A model generated the notes under the pieces. The model made no database searches. It worked only from the letters and a program-made list of their open reading frames with translations, and was not told where the DNA came from. Source: Acinetobacter geminorum (GTDB lineage Bacteria > Pseudomonadota > Gammaproteobacteria > Pseudomonadales > Moraxellaceae). Taken from it: 26,750 nt of DNA. The DNA is taken from contig NZ_JABELE010000028.1 of NCBI RefSeq assembly GCF_013009345.1, positions 1-26,750 on the forward strand, written 5' to 3'. Made by a program: the position numbers and the translations under genes. Of the stretch, positions 7,216 to 14,515 are shown in pieces. The first letter of the stretch is position 1, and each line of letters starts with the position of its first letter.

Positions 7216-7243
7216 GATTCGCATAAGAGATTTTATGCTAAAT
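7216..7243 (+). other. pdif site 5 (C-to-D orientation, variant)
   Basis: XerC half GATTCGCATAA, spacer GAGATT, XerD half TTATGCTAAAT. It departs a little from sites 1-4 but keeps the 11-6-11 layout. With site 4 it encloses the higBA operon in the expected opposite orientations. Confidence 0.75.
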
Positions 7244-7245
7244 AG

Positions 7246-7281
7246 ATATGAGAAAGGCCATAAATTGTGACTTTCTCATAT
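7246..7281. terminator. Hairpin immediately after pdif site 5
   Basis: ATATGAGAAAG and CTTTCTCATAT form a perfect 11-bp stem around a 14-nt loop, starting 2 bp after the pdif site. It may terminate the higBA operon but has no T-run. Confidence 0.4.
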
Positions 7282-7316
7282 ACGAAGAGAGAGCTGAGAA
7301 CTTTCGTTTTATTGAT

Positions 7317-7619
7317 TTATTCAAAATGAAGCTGATATTGATGTGTGGTGATTTTAATTTTTAGTTGCTTATATTTTCTTTTCGTAGCGCTCAGAGCTGA
7401 ATTAGACACTTCTGTATAAAATATAGGATCATTCATCAAATCAGAAAATAATTTATATCCAATCAATAATTTACTGTATTTATTCCCATCTTTGAGATTC
7501 GTTTCAATTAATTGATCTAGAAAAACTATACATATTAGCCTCGATAGAGTGTTTCTGAACGGACACCATACAGGGTTGGCGATAGGAACTAAAGTTAAAT
7601 TAGGTATTGATATATGCAA
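7317..7619 (-). pseudogene. Hypothetical fragment whose 5' part lies in an inverted-repeat element
   Basis: The 100-residue frame has its start and first ~28 residues inside the 127-bp inverted-repeat element at 7535-7661. The remaining ~70 residues (FLDQLIETNLKDGNKYSKLL onward) look like the C-terminus of an ordinary protein that I do not recognise. The combination suggests a gene truncated by insertion or deletion at about 7535. Confidence 0.35.
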
Positions 7620-7661
7620 TATTATTGTAAAAATAATAGATTAAACTTATATCGAGGCTAA
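7535..7661. repeat. 127-bp segment with 12-bp perfect terminal inverted repeats
   Basis: TTAGCCTCGATA at 7535-7546 and TATCGAGGCTAA at 7650-7661 are exact reverse complements. The segment has no coding capacity of its own, so it could be a MITE-like element or the residue of a larger transposon. No convincing target duplication is visible. Confidence 0.4.
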
Positions 7662-8200
7662 ACTTTACTCCTTTAATAGTAAAAATCTTATTCAGGATCC
7701 AAGATATATCCTTCTAAAAGACTTTAGTCCTTCTCTTTTTCAAGTCAAATTTACCCGTAATTCTGGCTAGAATACTCTCTCAAAATTGCATATACCCTAT
7801 ATTTATCTTGATATAAGGTCTTTTCTATAATTTTTTGGATATCTTCACTAGTCCATTTTTGCTACTTAGCTTTAAAAATGAACTGTGATTGCAGAACAAA
7901 TGAGTGTTCACCTTTTCTTAAATAAAGATTCTTGACTTTTTTTTGCATAAGAAACAATTCAATAACCTATACTCTTAAACTTTATACTAGTTGGGAAAAA
8001 TTTACTTTTAATTATAACTTAATAAAACACTTAACTTGTAAAAAAAACTAAATTTCAGTTACTTAATAGACAAAAAAATATTATTATTTTTGTATCAGTA
8101 ATGTTTGATATTCTTTGGATTGTATGTTGTGGGTTCTTATAGTATTTCTAGGTTTAATCAGTACACTATTAATTATTTCCATATTAAAAGAGTATTTTAA
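7662..8200. other. AT-rich stretch without recognised gene
   Basis: No frame with plausible coding character was found in these 539 bases on either strand. The IS3-family element inserted at its right edge. Confidence 0.5.
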
Positions 8201-8205
8201 TGATC

Positions 8206-9057
8206 CTAGACAGTATCGTGGACAACAAATCCCTCTAAATTCTTAAAATATTTCTTCTCAAAGGCTTCAGGGCTTAACCAGCCATTTGCAGAATGTCTTC
8301 TGACCCGATTGTAATAAATCTCAATATAGTCAAACAAGACAGCATTCGCTTCTTTTCGAGTGGCAAACACACTGCCATGGACCACATGACCTTTCAATGT
8401 ATGAAAGAAGCTTTCAGTCACTGCATTATCCCAACAGTTTCCACGTCTAGACATACTCTGAGTACAATCATTTGTCAGTAACAGCGCTCTAAAATCACGA
8501 CTACAGTACTGTGAACCTTGGTCCGAATGAACCATAACACCAGTTGGATAACCCTGACGAGCCATTGCATAGTTAAACGTATCACACACCAACTGGCGGT
8601 CTATTCGATGGCTGGTTTGCCACCCCACGATACGACGACTAAATAGATCCAGCATCACACATAAATACAGCCAACCTTGCTTGGTACGGATATAGGTAAT
8701 ATCCGTTGTCCAAACCTTGTTAGGCTGAATGACTGTAAATTGACGCTCTAACAGATTGGGTGCTGTAGGCAAACGATGGTTTGAATCAGTCGTATGCTTG
8801 TATTTACGCGCAATCCTGCTGCGTAAACCCAGATTTTTCAGCATTCTTCCAACAGTGCGTTCACTCATGCTGTAACCTAAATCATGCATGTCATGTACCA
8901 ATGAAGGTGCACCCAATCGTGCATGATGCTGCCAATATACGGCTTTTAAATCATTATATTTCTCTACCGTATTGGCCTGACGTTTTCGCCAGGCATAATA
9001 GCCTGAAGTGCTGACACCTAGGTATTTACAGGCAGAAGATACCGTGACTTCATTCAT
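8206..9057 (-). CDS. IS3-family transposase OrfB (DDE integrase domain)
   Basis: The 283-residue frame begins with an HTH_21-like region (SACKYLGVSTSGYYAWRKRQ) and carries the rve catalytic core with all three acidic residues: Asp in VWTTDITYI, Asp in VMVHSDQGSQY and Glu in CWDNAVTESFFHTLK. It is normally produced as an OrfAB fusion by -1 frameshifting. The frame is open well upstream of the first Met, back to the slippery site, consistent with that. It catalyses cut-out/copy-in transposition of this element. Confidence 0.93.
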   Translation of the reverse strand: MNEVTVSSACKYLGVSTSGYYAWRKRQANTVEKYNDLKAVYWQHHARLGAPSLVHDMHDLGYSMSERTVGRMLKNLGLRSRIARKYKHTTDSNHRLPTAPNLLERQFTVIQPNKVWTTDITYIRTKQGWLYLCVMLDLFSRRIVGWQTSHRIDRQLVCDTFNYAMARQGYPTGVMVHSDQGSQYCSRDFRALLLTNDCTQSMSRRGNCWDNAVTESFFHTLKGHVVHGSVFATRKEANAVLFDYIEIYYNRVRRHSANGWLSPEAFEKKYFKNLEGFVVHDTV

Positions 9058-9071
9058 ATCTAGATCTTGAA

Positions 9072-9380
9072 TTACCGTGTACTTTTCTTGGCATGATCTG
9101 TTAGAAAGTACACATGCGCTTTTTTTAAGATGTCATTGGCTTCCTTGAGCTGTTTGACTTCTTTCTCTAATTCCAAGATCCGCTGTTGTTCTGGTGAAAG
9201 TTGACGTTTGCTTGAACCCACTGGATTGGTTTCACGAATCCATTTGTCTAAAGTTGAATAACCCACACCTAATTTCTGGGCGATTGCAGCTATAGGCTCG
9301 TGTGAGTTTGAAAGTGCATAATCAATTGCTTGCTGTTTAAATTCAGCACTAAAACGTTTGGCCATTTCTTGGATCTCCAA
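9072..9380 (-). CDS. IS3-family transposase OrfA (helix-turn-helix)
   Basis: The 102-residue protein has the HTH_Tnp_1 pattern (AKRFSAEFKQQAIDYALSN then IAAIAQKLGVGYSTLDKWIRE) and a C-terminal leucine-zipper-like helix (QQRILELEKEVKQLKEANDILKK). It binds the element ends. The zipper ends exactly at the A-rich slippery sequence from which OrfB is reached in the -1 frame. Confidence 0.92.
   Translation of the reverse strand: MEIQEMAKRFSAEFKQQAIDYALSNSHEPIAAIAQKLGVGYSTLDKWIRETNPVGSSKRQLSPEQQRILELEKEVKQLKEANDILKKAHVYFLTDHAKKSTR
9119..9126 (-). promoter_or_regulatory. Programmed -1 frameshift site between orfA and orfB
   Basis: The minus strand reads AAAAAAAG at the ILKKAH codons. Slipping -1 here gives ILKKSACVL and then an open frame joining orfB at MNEVTV. 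This matches the A6G-type slippery sites of IS3-family elements. Confidence 0.75.
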
Positions 9381-9479
9381 AGTTAACGTTACGTTATCTT
9401 TAGAGGGAAGTACTGTCCATTATTTTGGCTAGGATCATAAGAATCCTTTCAAATAGAAGAATAAATTCTAGTTTGTTAA

Positions 9480-10090
9480 GGCTTTGTTGCACAAAGATTT
9501 AAAAGTTAAGACTTCTCATATCTACTCAAATTTAAATGACAACTCGGGTATGTGGTCTGCCTAAGTCCGTAAATTTATTTAATACTGCCATACGTGCATG
9601 AATCTCATTGACTTGGCTTTGAAAATTTCTCGCACTGAGTTTATCCCCCAATAATTTGATGCAATGCATCTTGGTTTCAACCAAACTTCGCCGATGATAG
9701 CCTGGCCATTTCTTCCAAATAGTTCTTCCTAAACGTTTAACTGTTCAAAGCAACTCATTGCGTTCTAGCGAGCCCATCTTTTTATCTTTCCATGGCTTCG
9801 CATTTTTTCTTGGTGGAATCACTGCATGTGCTTGCCGATCCGCAATGACCTGTCGGCACTGTTTGGTATCATAAGCTCCATCGGTATAGACGGAGTCAAC
9901 TCTCTCATCTTGTGGAATCTGATCGAGTAAATCACCAAGTACCTGTGAATCACTCACATTGTTGGTCGTGAGCTGAACAGCGCGTATTTGTAAGGTTTTA
10001 GCATCTATACCAATATGTAATTTACGCCATTGGCGACGATATTCAGGCTGATATTTTTTACGCTTCCATTCACCCTCATTTGTGGACGCA
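9480..10090 (-). mobile_element. IS5-family insertion sequence remnant
   Basis: The left terminal repeat GGCTTTGTTGCACAAA (9480-9495) is present. The other end is missing, and at about 10085-10092 the sequence switches directly to an AAA ATPase gene. The transposase inside is 5'-truncated and carries a nonsense codon, so the copy is inactive. Confidence 0.88.
9532..10090 (-). pseudogene. IS5-family transposase, 5'-truncated with in-frame stop
   Basis: Reading leftward from about 10090 the frame gives GEWKRKKYQPEYRRQWRKLH, then DGAYDTKQCRQVIADRQAHA and IPPRKNAKPWK. A TGA at 9745-9747 follows ERNELL, after which the same frame continues TVKRLGRTIWKKWPGYHRRS with SLVETKMHC to the natural TAA at 9532. 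Related transposases have arginine at the stop position, so CGA became TGA. The second Asp (DGAYD) and the Glu (VETKMH) of the DDE triad are present, but the first Asp region is lost with the N-terminus. Confidence 0.88.
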
Positions 10091-10393
10091 ATAAAGCAAT
10101 TTGACCTTCTGCCTCAACTTGATCGTCACCTAGAGTAAAAACTCCTTTAACGGTATTTTCTTGATTGAAATTACGATCAATAAAATCTTTATTATAGACT
10201 AGAGTTTTTATTGGTTCTTCACCAAGCCATTGAAGTAAACAATGTGTGTAGCCTAATGGTTGATCTATAATTCTACAATTGTAGTTTTTCCTGACCCATT
10301 TGCCCCAAATATAAAATTTATCTGCTTTAAACCATCTAATTGTGTTGGTACACTATAAGTAGCAACATTATTTATATAGACTCCAGTAAGCAT
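10091..10393 (-). pseudogene. N-terminal remnant of an AAA ATPase of RloC/PrrC-like type
   Basis: From ATG 10393 the frame gives MLTGVYINNVATYSVPTQLD and then a Walker A loop, FGANGSGKTT. A stop soon follows (VEL-TAG). A +1-shifted frame continues with IIDQPLGYTH, LVYNKDFIDRNFNQENTVKG and VFTLGDDQVEAEGQIA until the IS5 junction. The NKDFIxxNF...KGVFTLG pattern is typical of AAA_13 ATPases, which include the RloC and PrrC anticodon nucleases used in phage exclusion. The gene is both frameshifted and cut by IS5-associated rearrangement. Nuclease identity cannot be judged because only the ATPase N-terminus remains. Confidence 0.75.
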
Positions 10394-10578
10394 AGCTTTC
10401 CCTATTTTTAATTTGCACGATTTAAAATTTATTTTTTTAGATTATATAGTTACATACAAATATCATCTACTAATTTTAGAAATATAATAGCCCCATAATA
10501 AATAACGGTCGTTTTCTTACATTCGGAACAATATTCTAAAGTGATTTAATTTTTGCCATCCAGTATAAGGTCTTAGAT

Positions 10579-10899
10579 ATGAGTCGATTAACTTTTATAA
10601 ACGGTGCGATTGTTTCTGCGTCTGATGTTCGCAAATCTTGGAGCAGAATTGTTCAATGTGTCAAAGAAAGTCATAAACCTGTTTTTGTTTATACGAAGAA
10701 TACGCCCGAAGCTGTTGTTCTGAGTTTTGAAGAATTTCAAAACATGCAGGAAATTGTTGAAGCCGTCCGGCGTGAACAGCTAGGACAACAAATGGTTTAT
10801 GATCTTTTGGATATTAATCAGCTCACTGGTCAACCGATCAAACACATGCTTTTGAACCCCAAAGGTGTATTTGAAGAAGTAAATGGACAAGAAAAATAG
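10579..10899 (+). CDS. Phd/YefM-type antitoxin, apparently orphan
   Basis: The 106-residue protein has the Phd/YefM pattern: VSASDVRKSWSRIVQCVKES, then HKPVFVYTKNTPEAVVLSFEEFQNM, with a helical C-terminal tail. Such antitoxins repress their own promoter and neutralise a RelE- or Doc-type toxin. ATG 10579 has AAGG eight bases upstream. No intact toxin follows; downstream there is only a short open stretch (about 10893-10944) and unrelated remnants. It is either an orphan antitoxin or a regulator. Confidence 0.75.
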   Translation: MSRLTFINGAIVSASDVRKSWSRIVQCVKESHKPVFVYTKNTPEAVVLSFEEFQNMQEIVEAVRREQLGQQMVYDLLDINQLTGQPIKHMLLNPKGVFEEVNGQEK

Positions 10900-11011
10900 C
10901 TTTTGAGGATATTAGCGGATTCGAGATTAGAGACAAGCTGATTTAAAAGTCATCTTATATTTATATTCGTTGCACAATGAGCTTTTATTTTCGTGAAATA
11001 ATAGGAAGTGA

Positions 11012-11155
11012 AAACATTTTCGTAAGTTAAGTAGCCCTGGTGACATAGAGTTGACTAAGTTTATTGAAAATTACAAAGAACGCTTGGATGTCTATAGAAC
11101 TATATTAAATAATGCACTGGGTAAAGTAATAGACTCACCCCCGGCGCAAACTTAG
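11012..11155 (+). pseudogene. Unidentified 47-codon gene end
   Basis: A start-less frame following TGA 11009 reads KHFRKLSSPGDIELTKFIEN, then YKERLDVYRTILNNALGKVI and a stop at 11153. Its composition looks like protein, but I recognise no family. Its end overlaps in another frame the truncated HigB-like toxin, marking a deletion junction near 11125. Confidence 0.3.
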
Positions 11156-11364
11156 GAGAATCTCACACATTACCAATGAGTAAAGGACTATTTGAGTTGC
11201 GCTTAAAATCTCAAGAAGGTATTGCTCGTGTTATGTATTGCACACTAGTCGGTAAACGCATTGTAATGCTCCATAGTTTTGTTAAGAAAACCCAAAAAAC
11301 ACCTAAGCAAGATCTAAACCTAGCACTTGACCGCATGAAAGAGGTGAAAAATGCGAACACATGA
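11125..11364 (+). pseudogene. HigB/Gp49-like toxin, 5'-truncated
   Basis: The frame opens after TAA 11122 and reads LTPGANLGESHTLPMSKGLF, then ELRLKSQEGIARVMYCTLVG and IVMLHSFVKKTQKTP. This matches the C-terminal two thirds of phage-derived Gp49-like (DUF891) HigB toxins, including GLFELR, the ARVMYC strand and HSFVKKTQKTP. ATG 11176 is internal to the fold and unlikely to be the native start. The N-terminal helices are missing and replaced by unrelated sequence, so activity is unlikely. It overlaps its antitoxin by 14 bp. Confidence 0.75.
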
Positions 11365-11640
11365 AGAAATGAAAGCACTTGCATTATCTCGTTCAGCAGT
11401 GCGTACCGAATACGAACGAATTGAACGTGAAGAAATGCCCTTGCTCGATATGGTACTTACTGCACGTCGAGAGGCAGGTCTATCCCAAGCGCAAATCGCG
11501 GAACGCGTGGGAACAAATGTACCTCTGCCGTTTCACGGCTAGAAAAAGCATTGATCACAGGCAAACCATCACCATCTATTGCCACATTGCAAAAATATGC
11601 TGCGGCAATTGGTAAACATGTTGAAGTGCGTTTTGTCTAA
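11351..11640 (+). pseudogene. HigA-like XRE antitoxin, frameshifted
   Basis: The first 55 or so codons give MRTHEEMKALALSRSAVRTE and EEMPLLDMVLTARREAGLSQ up to QIAERVGT. The frame then shifts near 11515-11521 into a stop at 11540. The shifted frame continues as a proper antitoxin C-terminus, TSAVSRLEKALITGKPSPSI and ATLQKYAAAIGKHVEVRFV, ending at TAA 11638. A single-base change in the middle of the helix-turn-helix has broken the gene. With the truncated toxin this is a dead toxin-antitoxin locus. Confidence 0.82.
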
Positions 11641-11643
11641 ATA

Positions 11644-11667
11644 AAAAAGCACCCTAGGGTGCTTTTT
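11644..11667. terminator. Rho-independent terminator after the decayed TA pair
   Basis: AAAAAGCACCC and GGGTGCTTTTT around TA form a perfect bidirectional hairpin starting just after the antitoxin stop. Confidence 0.85.
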
Positions 11668-11718
11668 ACCAATTCACTAATCAATCAACTTTACACATTT
11701 AGCAACAACATCCTGTGC

Positions 11719-12145
11719 CTATAGACCCTTATCTTTGAAATTACTGTTATACGCACGATCAATATCTCTTAAGCCTTCTTGAATTTCTGCTTTTGATGCA
11801 TTTTTGTCTGTTAATATTTCATTCCTTAAGCTTTCCTTGGAAACCCCTTTAAGCCTTGCATCCATTATAAGAGACTGATTATATGCATCCTTTACACACT
11901 CATTGCGCTCTTTTAAAGATAATTTATTTGGAGTGCAGTGTGCTTCCCAAATTATTGCAAATTGAATAACCACCGTAGCTATTCTTAGAATTTACCTCTC
12001 CGCAATATCCTTTTATATTTTGGAATTGGGCTGAATCAGGATCTTTTAAGGTGCTTAAGATAGCTTCTTTTGACTCTTTTTCCACCTTTGAGCAACCATT
12101 AATCCCTACCAAACCAAGAACTAAGCTTAAAAAAATAATCTTTTT
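11719..12145 (-). pseudogene. Lipoprotein gene, lacking its start codon and frameshifted
   Basis: The 5' frame reads KKIIFLSLVLGLVGINGC, a typical lipoprotein signal ending in a lipobox cysteine, directly after a TAG where the ATG should be. It continues with ILSTLKDPDSAQFQNIKGYC and GEVNSKNSYGGY. Between about 11924 and 11973 the reading shifts to a second frame: AHCTPNKLSLKERNECVKDA, YNQSLIMDARLKGVSKES and so on to 11719. The family (small lipoproteins with a KDPDSAxF motif, common in prophage and accessory DNA) has no assigned function. It appears decayed. Confidence 0.6.
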
Positions 12146-12221
12146 CTACTATGCGAATCGCTTCCTCTTCATCTGCTTGGTCAATAAAATCAGTTGGAGG
12201 AAATGGTCTGATCTGATCCAT
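12099..12221 (-). CDS. Small 40-aa frame fused across a deletion junction
   Basis: ATG 12221 overlaps the end of the nuclease gene at 12190. The frame gives MDQIRPFPPTDFIDQADEEE and AIRIVEKDY, then runs out of frame through the lipoprotein signal sequence to TAA 12099. The acidic beginning looks like the start of a small phage gene; the rest is accidental. A deletion probably joined this gene to the lipoprotein gene at about 12146, which also explains the missing lipoprotein ATG. Confidence 0.4.
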   Translation of the reverse strand: MDQIRPFPPTDFIDQADEEEAIRIVEKDYFFKLSSWFGRD

Positions 12222-12657
12222 TAAATATTTGCCTCTTTAAATTTTTTAGCCATTCACTAGCGTATTCAGTCCGTAACTGCAAAGGTCCAGACTCATCAAT
12301 GCGACATCTTGAAGCTGTCTCTATGCGAACTACGGTGTAGCCCATCTCTTCAGCCACATCGTAACGATCAAGACTACAAGCTTTATTTTTAAGTTTGCCC
12401 TTACGACCGCCAGACCATGGACCACCCGCAATTTCAACTAGTATTCGATACTCAATTAAATGAAAGTCAAACCGCCAGTGCTTAGTAGACTTAAACTGAA
12501 ATTTCTTTTCATATTTAATTTCCAGATTATCTAAAGTTTCAGTAAATTCTTCTTCTGCCTCTAGATATTTTTGTGTAGGCTTTGGCAGTGGCCGGCTTTT
12601 AAGTTTAGTTTTAGGTTCTTTTTTCCGAGTAAGCCAAAAGTATTCTGTAGAATCCAT
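12190..12657 (-). CDS. Phage-type VSR/DUF559-like endonuclease
   Basis: The 155-residue protein has a basic N-terminus and then the core of a PD-(D/E)XK-related nuclease: HWRFDFHLIEYRILVEIAGG, with Asp64 and Glu75 as likely metal ligands, then WSGGRKGKLKNKACSLDRYD and AEEMGYTVVRIE. The RFDF...VEIxGG-W..GR pattern occurs in small VSR/DUF559-like proteins of prophages, thought to act on phage DNA intermediates; specificity is unknown. It belongs to the minus-strand prophage-derived block and overlaps the next small frame, as phage genes often do. Confidence 0.6.
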   Translation of the reverse strand: MDSTEYFWLTRKKEPKTKLKSRPLPKPTQKYLEAEEEFTETLDNLEIKYEKKFQFKSTKHWRFDFHLIEYRILVEIAGGPWSGGRKGKLKNKACSLDRYDVAEEMGYTVVRIETASRCRIDESGPLQLRTEYASEWLKNLKRQIFNGSDQTISSN

Positions 12658-12670
12658 TATTCTTACCCAT

Positions 12671-12693
12671 AAAAAAACCGCCCTAAGGCGGTG
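12671..12693 (-). terminator. Rho-independent terminator, minus orientation
   Basis: ACCGCC and GGCGGT around CTAA, with seven T residues on the minus strand at 12671-12677. It terminates the gene at 12718-13173 and separates it from the nuclease gene. Confidence 0.8.
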
Positions 12694-12717
12694 GCTAAAA
12701 ATAGAGACAACTAACTA

Positions 12718-13173
12718 TTATTTCTTAAAAGTTGCCTTATAAAGCTTTGAATTAAAGTAATCCGTAATTTCTTTACCTTCGGTTTGAATTTTTTCCTCAT
12801 TTAAAGGTAAAAAATCTAATTCATATTTCAAGCTCATATACTCTGGAATAAATTTCTTTATAGGCGGAGGTGGTTTAGGTCCACCTTCTGTAATTTTTTC
12901 GATAAATCCAGCTAACCATAAAATATACTCACCTTCTGAATTATGAGGAGGAATCAAACTCACATCTATTTTTACTTTACATTCATCTAATTGTTTACTA
13001 AACAATTCAACAAAATCAATAAAATTATATTTTAATTTAAATTCTGTTCCCTCAATTTCTCTGCGTATACATGTCATAAGTAAGTTCATATTTTCAATAC
13101 AGTCATGTGAAAACAATTCCTCATCTTTAATTTTGCTATAAATATTTTCCGCAAACATGAGATACTGTGGCAT
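12718..13173 (-). CDS. Hypothetical protein, prophage block
   Basis: The 151-residue protein starts at ATG 13173 with a good GAGGAG ribosome binding site nine bases upstream. It is soluble and rich in acidic and aromatic residues, with a proline run (GGPKPPPPIKKF) near residue 100. I do not recognise a family. The strong start, own terminator and phage-like surroundings support a real gene, perhaps a phage early or accessory protein. Confidence 0.65.
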   Translation of the reverse strand: MPQYLMFAENIYSKIKDEELFSHDCIENMNLLMTCIRREIEGTEFKLKYNFIDFVELFSKQLDECKVKIDVSLIPPHNSEGEYILWLAGFIEKITEGGPKPPPPIKKFIPEYMSLKYELDFLPLNEEKIQTEGKEITDYFNSKLYKATFKK

Positions 13174-13387
13174 TTCGGCAGCTCCTCATTTTTATAAAGT
13201 ATTTTTCTTAAGGTAGTCCTATTATAACAATGTTGCAACAAGAAATTTTCCATTTTTAGTTTAAGGAAATTTTAAAAATTATAAAAACGATTATATTCAA
13301 TAAATTAGTACGAATAAAAGCTAGGGAAGTTTGATTTTTCTATTGAGCTTTAAAATGGATTATTGTGTTTAAATTATCAATTTAAAA

Positions 13388-13408
13388 AGCTTGCCTAGTA
13401 GGCAAGCT
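13388..13408 (-). terminator. Rho-independent terminator, minus orientation
   Basis: AGCTTGCCTA and TAGGCAAGCT are perfect complements, with T residues following on the minus strand and a C5T6 tract on the plus strand. It may act in both directions. Confidence 0.7.
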
Positions 13409-13496
13409 CCCCCTTTTTTGATATTTGCGCTGATCAATAAGGTTTAGTGTTACTTAAAGCAACACACTGATAATACTGAAATATTTAAAAATAAAA

Positions 13497-13531
13497 AAGC
13501 CCACTTCCTATTTTTATTCAGAAATGGGCTT
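13497..13531 (-). terminator. Probable terminator hairpin, minus orientation
   Basis: AAGCCCA and TGGGCTT pair across a 21-nt loop, with six T residues on the minus strand. The long loop makes it a weaker case. A second small stem (TAGCG...CGCTTA) follows at once. Confidence 0.45.
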
Positions 13532-13836
13532 AGCGAAAAAAAACGCTTAGACCTGAAATAGGAAATATCTATTCGGAAATATCTCCAACTTCATATTGGC
13601 ATAATATTTAAGCACTAGCAATAGGGACTGAATTAAAAATATCAAATATTCATATTTAAATAGATAAAGATTTCTTTTTTTGAATGGTTTTATTTTTAGC
13701 CTACATAATTTTTTTACTTATCAAGACTTATAAAGAATATGTGCCCATCAATAGGTAATACTTAATAAGGTCTTATGTGTAGTAACCATTAGGCTCTAGA
13801 GAGTAAGAAATCACACTGACTAAAAATAAAAAATAA

Positions 13837-14073
13837 TTAATTTTCAATATCAATGATCATATACTGCAAAGTTAAGTATATTCCAACTTCTCCATTGTTG
13901 AGTGCCTCATATAAGTCTTCATCAACAAAATCTCCAGATTCATCATCTAGCCATTTATGAATTTGAATAATTTGTATATTCCCTTTTTTGTCTATTCTTG
14001 CTATTGGGTCTATTACGGACCGAACTATCACCTTCTTCTTCGTCTCAACATCAAGCAATGTGATAATTGTCAT
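13837..14073 (-). CDS. Hypothetical 78-aa protein
   Basis: ATG 14073 is preceded at proper distance by AAGGAT and is preferred over an upstream Met at 14115. The product (MTIITLLDVETKKKVIVRSV ... DIEN) alternates beta-like hydrophobic strands with acidic turns, including KWLDDESGDFVDEDLYEALN. I do not recognise a family. It belongs to the minus-strand phage-like block, between terminators. Function is unknown. Confidence 0.55.
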   Translation of the reverse strand: MTIITLLDVETKKKVIVRSVIDPIARIDKKGNIQIIQIHKWLDDESGDFVDEDLYEALNNGEVGIYLTLQYMIIDIEN

Positions 14074-14238
14074 TTTAAAATCCTTATAAATATCCTGTAT
14101 AACAACTACGCTCAATCAATAAAGATTTTTATATTTAAATTACTTAAATAGCAATCTTTTCAATCTAAAAAATAAATAAAAAACACTTTAATAGTATGTG
14201 CCTATTAGAAAAGGTACCTTAAATATTCTACTAGCAAT

Positions 14239-14261
14239 AAAAAACCGCTTTAAGGGCGGTT
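14239..14261 (-). terminator. Rho-independent terminator, minus orientation
   Basis: AACCGC pairs with GCGGTT, with T residues following on the minus strand at 14239-14244. It lies just after the small gene ending at 14266. Confidence 0.75.
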
Positions 14262-14265
14262 CATA

Positions 14266-14449
14266 TTATTCATCAATCTGATCATGCAGTTTTTTGATAA
14301 ACTCTAATAAGCTTTTCTTTACTTGCATCATTAATTGCAACTAAACCCGTACTTGCTGCATTATTTAAAACCGCTACTGTTATATCGCTTTTCGCTTTGA
14401 TTTTCGCACTTTCAACCACCGCATCATATTCAATATTATTCATTACCAT
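14266..14449 (-). pseudogene. Small phage-type gene, frameshifted near its end
   Basis: From ATG 14449 (or 14443) the frame gives MVMNNIEYDAVVESAKIKAK, SDITVAVLNNAASTGLVAIN and DASKEK, ending at TGA 14282. Shifting by one base near 14320 gives a better C-terminus, LLEFIKKLHDQIDE, ending at TAA 14266 immediately before the terminator. One base therefore appears to be missing. The family is not recognised. Confidence 0.45.
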
Positions 14450-14515
14450 TTGTTAGTTTCTCATTTTATAAAGTGAGAGACATTAATAATATGAAATCAG
14501 CAACTATTCAAGCAC

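Larger units (their letters stand above)
8201..9437 (-). mobile_element. Complete IS3-family insertion sequence
   Basis: The element is bounded by TGATCCTAG at 8201 and its complement CTAGGATCA ending at 9437. A 3-bp direct duplication TAA flanks it (8198-8200 and 9438-9440), typical of IS3-family transposition. It contains overlapping orfA and orfB transposase frames on the minus strand and appears intact, 1237 bp long. The exact ISfinder name is not assigned. Confidence 0.9.
13174..13836. other. Gene-poor stretch with several hairpins
   Basis: No coding frame was found in 663 bases. The stretch holds the hairpin at 13388-13408, the hairpin at 13497-13531, a direct repeat GGAAATATCT at 13561-13570 and 13575-13584, and complementary segments near 13504-13520 and 13553-13564 that could pair over the second hairpin. 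A small RNA is possible but not demonstrated. Confidence 0.4.

Noticed and set aside
7535..7661. Integron attC-type site for the 127-bp inverted-repeat segment
   Set aside because: The core GTTRRRY and RYYYAAC sequences are absent, and no gene cassette or integrase is adjacent.
13757..13785. Possible sixth pdif site around ACTTAATAAGGTCTTATGTG
   Set aside because: The XerC half lacks the TTCG core, the gap between halves is 4 rather than 6 bp, and the XerD half diverges after TTATGT.
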